Of a stretch of 64,000 nt of DNA, positions 61,390 to 64,000 are shown piece by piece. The notes below the pieces were generated by a model. That model had not been told where the DNA came from. It was given only the letters and a program-made list of their open reading frames with translations, and did not search any database. The stretch covers positions 1 to 64,000 of the forward strand of contig MBPM02000024.1 of the NCBI GenBank assembly GCA_001695595.3. Direction: 5' to 3'. Source of the DNA: Plasmopara viticola (lineage: Eukaryota > Oomycota > Peronosporomycetes > Peronosporales > Peronosporaceae). How positions within the stretch are numbered: position 1 is the first letter of the stretch; the number at the start of each line of letters is the position of its first letter. Position numbers and translations under genes: made by a program.

Positions 61390-61654
61390 ATCGAGCCAAG
61401 TAGAACAAGGTCTTGCGGTATTTGCCGTGTTGGAGTGGGTGAATTTTCTAAGCATTTTCGAGCAAGTTATTTCCCATGGCGCAGCATTTGTAACGAACAC
61501 AGGCCTAGGCACGGAGGATGTTCTAGATTTAATACATATTCAGCTGCCGAAGTACCTTTTTCGGGGTCGGCTTGGTCTTCGCTATATGGTTCAACTGATC
61601 GGCAGCTTTCTAAGCTGTCTGTTTTGTTATGAACAAATTGGCCTTTATTTTTAA
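61390..61654 (+). pseudogene. Possible beta-hydroxyacid dehydrogenase C-terminal fragment
   Basis: A stop-free plus-strand stretch reads LEWVNFLSIFEQVISHGAAF, then TGLGTEDVLDLIHIQLP and LFRGRLGLRYMVQ. Its pattern (helix, xxxAG(L/I)GxEDVLxLI, P, G.R.M) resembles the C-terminal domain of 3-hydroxyisobutyrate-type dehydrogenases. The NAD-binding domain is not found upstream. Weak call: it could be chance or a retrocopy piece. Confidence 0.25.
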
Positions 61655-61943
61655 AGTCAAAAGCGATGCATAGTCGTATGGAATCTTAGTGACAAAGGGC
61701 ATTACATAAAGTCGAGCTTATATGTTTTAGCTGGTATCCCGTTCAAATAAGCCTATAAGAATAGGTGGTGACAGACACAAAATTGGTATTTATCCTAGTT
61801 CGCATGTTTGAAAAAGGAATAGATATCCGCCTGAAGTCGACGTCGAATTTAGGCGCCTCTTAGAAGGACCAGATCACACAATGATTGTATGTGATAAATC
61901 AGTTAATAGACTGCAGTCTATTATTGCACACTTATAAACTTGT

Positions 61944-62263
61944 TCTTCAAAAAGGTTGGGGTGACGCCCTCCTTCCAAGCGCGAGGGCTAAATGCTCGCG
62001 CGCTTCGGACAGGTGCTCTCGGGCATCTGCAGATCCCTAACGAGTCTCACCCTCGACGCGACGGTCTCCAGCACCAGGGCGCCACCTGGGCTCTTACCAA
62101 GTCAGAGCTAAACAAAATAATGGAAGACCCTCACGACCTCGGTGCTGGCTGACTGCCCGCCGAACGAGATTCGACGTATGCGGACACCACTCTATGCCGT
62201 GGGCTAGCCAGACTGAGTCTAGCATAACTTGGCAACATGATAACGTAATACAATACAATACAA
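61944..62263 (+). mobile_element. Short LINE-derived element, copy G
   Basis: A 320-bp plus-strand copy with exact duplication TTATAAACTTGT at 61932-61943 and 62264-62275. It differs from the other copies at several sites and lacks part of the tagcacgtgcat block. Confidence 0.92.
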
Positions 62264-62275
62264 TTATAAACTTGT

Positions 62276-62706
62276 GAACACTCGTTCATCGGAATATTTT
62301 ACCTTTCTTTCACGTCCTTTCTACGTTCTACCCTAGCGACATAAGCTTTAATTATACTTCTAGTATAATATTTAATGACACTCCTTCTAGAGTACGATTC
62401 GTGGCTTATCCATATATCCATGAATAAAAATACTAAATACTAATATGCTGGCGAGCCAAAATTCGTCTTAGTTTATAATTTTTGTTGCTCGACCGAAGTT
62501 ATCGCTAAAGATGTTTCGATAGCGCATCTCGGTCGCCAAGCATATGTATTGCCTTGAGTGAAAAGTATTATTAATAGTACTACTTACTAGCTTAATCCAT
62601 TACTATATTCGGCAGCACTAGTAATCCTAGTACATTAGTATTAATACTATATTACCCTCTTTTCCGCACTTAGTAAAACGTGCCCGTGCCGCCAATCGCT
62701 TAAGTC
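62276..62706. other. Promoter-side spacer of UTP14
   Basis: Strongly AT-rich sequence with repeated tactagta/attagtac motifs around 62575-62645, followed by a pyrimidine run (ccctcttttccgcac) about 50 bp before the ATG that may mark transcription initiation. Confidence 0.45.
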
Positions 62707-64000
62707 ATGGCTGCACGTAAAGGCAAGAAGGCTAAACGCAGAGGCTCCAAGTCTTGCACATCTACCGACGTCTTCAGTGATGACGAAGACAGAGCTTTGC
62801 ATCAAGAGCGCACCATGAACGCACGGGCCGACGTGAACGAAGTGTTTGAGTACGAGGAGCCAAGATTTGATCAGCAAGACTCGGAAGTGGATGAAGACGA
62901 GGCGTTTAACAGTGAGGATGAGGAGTCCTATGGCATGTTTTTCAATACGAAAAAAAGGGAGGAACAAGAAGAAGAACAAGATGGCGACCTTCTTTCGGAC
63001 CTTTTAGGTACAGCACCCGCTTCTCGTCTCTCCACTGGTAGTGATGAAGAGGAAGGTGATGACGTGGAAAAGATTAAAAGCTTGGGTAAAATGGTGGATA
63101 GTCTTGTGGAAAAGAAGAGCAAGAAGAAACTTGAAGAAATCGACGCGCAATATGCCAAAGAAGCGGCAGACGGAGAATTGACTCTGGGAGCGCTGTTGGA
63201 AGTGCAGCCACTCAAGCCGGGAGCTGAGAATGCTGAAGAAGAAGCAGGCGAGAAGACCAAGACTGGATTTGATTTAAGACACGTGCGGCAGCAGGTTCGA
63301 GACCTTGAAGGGGATGGTACGACGCTGACGTTGAGAGCAAGTTGCAACCCAGTGCAGGATGCCCGGGCGCAGCGAAAGCTCACGTACGTCGAGAAGAGCA
63401 AAGAAGTGGACGTGTTCGAGCCCGTGGTGCGTAGGAACCGAAAGAAAGAGACGCTAGATTTTCGCATACAGGCTCCCAAGCTGGAGAAGCTCACACCTGC
63501 TGTACTGGCGAACAAGTTTGTGGCTCAGACGGACATGGAGAAAAGTGTTGCGAAATTATTGCAGGCTGGTGACTTGAGCGACAGAACTGTGGCTCAGAAT
63601 GAGGAAGAGGAGCTGGCACGGAAGCACGTGTCAGTTTTAGAGGTGGCTGCACGTCAGAAAGAGATGGCGAAGCTTCGGTCGCTGCTCTTTTACGAGGAGC
63701 AAAAGAAGAAGCGCGTGAAGAAAATTAAAAGTAAACTTTTTCACAAGATTCGCAATGCACAGGACAAAAAGGCGATGGCGAAACAAAAGGAGGAGCTGCG
63801 AGCTTTGGACCCTGAATTGGCAAGAAAGCTCGACGAAGAGTTGGCAGAGAAGCGGGCGGAGGAACGACTGACGCTTAAACATCGCAATACGAGCAAATGG
63901 GTCAAGCACCAGCTCAGTCGCGGCATTCAAGCTGATGATGCAACGCGTAGTGCGATCGCTGACCAGCTGCGTCGTGGTGAAGAGCTGCGTCGTAAGATGG
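62707..64000 (+). CDS. UTP14: UTP14 small-subunit processome protein, N-terminal part (cut by window end)
   Basis: The frame is open from the ATG at 62707 to the window end (431 residues). A basic start (ARKGKKAKRRGSK) leads to acidic stretches (SEVDEDEAFNSEDEESYG, TGSDEEEGDDVEK). The Utp14 core follows: LTYVEKSKEVDVFEPVVRRN, the basic helix VKKIKSKLFHKIRN at about residue 337, and ERLTLKHRNTSKWVKHQL at about residue 385, the family's most conserved motif. Utp14 is a nucleolar component of the U3 snoRNP / SSU processome and activates the helicase Dhr1 in 18S rRNA maturation. Composition is clearly coding compared with the desert upstream. The C-terminal half lies outside the window. Confidence 0.9.
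   Translation, partial: MAARKGKKAKRRGSKSCTSTDVFSDDEDRALHQERTMNARADVNEVFEYEEPRFDQQDSEVDEDEAFNSEDEESYGMFFNTKKREEQEEEQDGDLLSDLLGTAPASRLSTGSDEEEGDDVEKIKSLGKMVDSLVEKKSKKKLEEIDAQYAKEAADGELTLGALLEVQPLKPGAENAEEEAGEKTKTGFDLRHVRQQVRDLEGDGTTLTLRASCNPVQDARAQRKLTYVEKSKEVDVFEPVVRRNRKKETLDFRIQAPKLEKLTPAVLANKFVAQTDMEKSVAKLLQAGDLSDRTVAQNEEEELARKHVSVLEVAARQKEMAKLRSLLFYEEQKKKRVKKIKSKLFHKIRNAQDKKAMAKQKEELRALDPELARKLDEELAEKRAEERLTLKHRNTSKWVKHQLSRGIQADDATRSAIADQLRRGEELRRKM

Noticed and set aside
1..64000. CRISPR array, bacterial operon or riboswitch signals
   Set aside because: The DNA is eukaryotic (introns, nuclear retroelements, mitochondrial-targeted proteins); no regularly spaced repeats of that type were seen.

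Overview
The window looks like nuclear DNA of an oomycete (Phytophthora / downy-mildew type). The evidence is a secreted or membrane-targeted protein built of LWY-type helical modules as in oomycete host-targeted effectors, compact genes with introns of about 45-90 bp, stramenopile-like respiratory subunits, and long gene-poor stretches full of decayed retrotransposons. Gene islands alternate with these repeat deserts. I cannot name the species from the sequence.

Layout. 1.4-11.7 kb is a gene island: a TMTC-type membrane/TPR protein (minus, frame-broken near its 3' end), a small cytochrome c oxidase subunit, a TPR protein fused to an SGNH-like domain, complex III subunit QCR7, a five-exon coiled-coil protein that carries what looks like a U12-type AT-AC intron, a twin-CX9C DUF3128 protein, and an acidic unknown protein (minus). 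12-27.5 kb is a desert with a 409-bp foldback element, a 6.5-kb decayed non-LTR retrotransposon and three insertions of a short LINE-derived element. 27.6-34.1 kb holds an APC-family permease, a five-exon JmjN/JmjC/C5HC2 demethylase (KDM5-like), a small multi-exon gene of unknown function and a menorin/FAM151-family gene. 34.3-39.5 kb is a repeat cluster: a 1.16-kb internally deleted LINE, another short derivative, a MULE relic and a Ty3/gypsy RT fragment. The LWY-module gene at 39.9-41.4 kb sits alone between repeats. 42.6-50.0 kb is a second gene island: a c-Myb-like R2R3 factor, a COX VIIc-like subunit, a peroxiredoxin relic and a 1809-residue focadhesin/RST1-like gene. 50-62.6 kb is another desert with a tRNA-type SINE, a Ty1/copia relic and a seventh LINE-derived copy. 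The window ends inside a UTP14 gene.

The genes are not an operon or a pathway cluster. Four of the small genes encode probable mitochondrial proteins (COX 6c/5c-like, QCR7, DUF3128 twin CX9C, COX VIIc-like). The most notable structural signal is a family of seven related insertions (about 320-360 bp, plus one 1.16-kb copy), each bounded by its own 10-22 bp target-site duplication. The short copies consist of the 5' head, a roughly 30-bp patch of the RT C-terminal region and the 3' tail of the longer LINE, so they look like non-autonomous deletion derivatives mobilised by that LINE. Splice sites, frames and family calls below were read by eye; no search was run.
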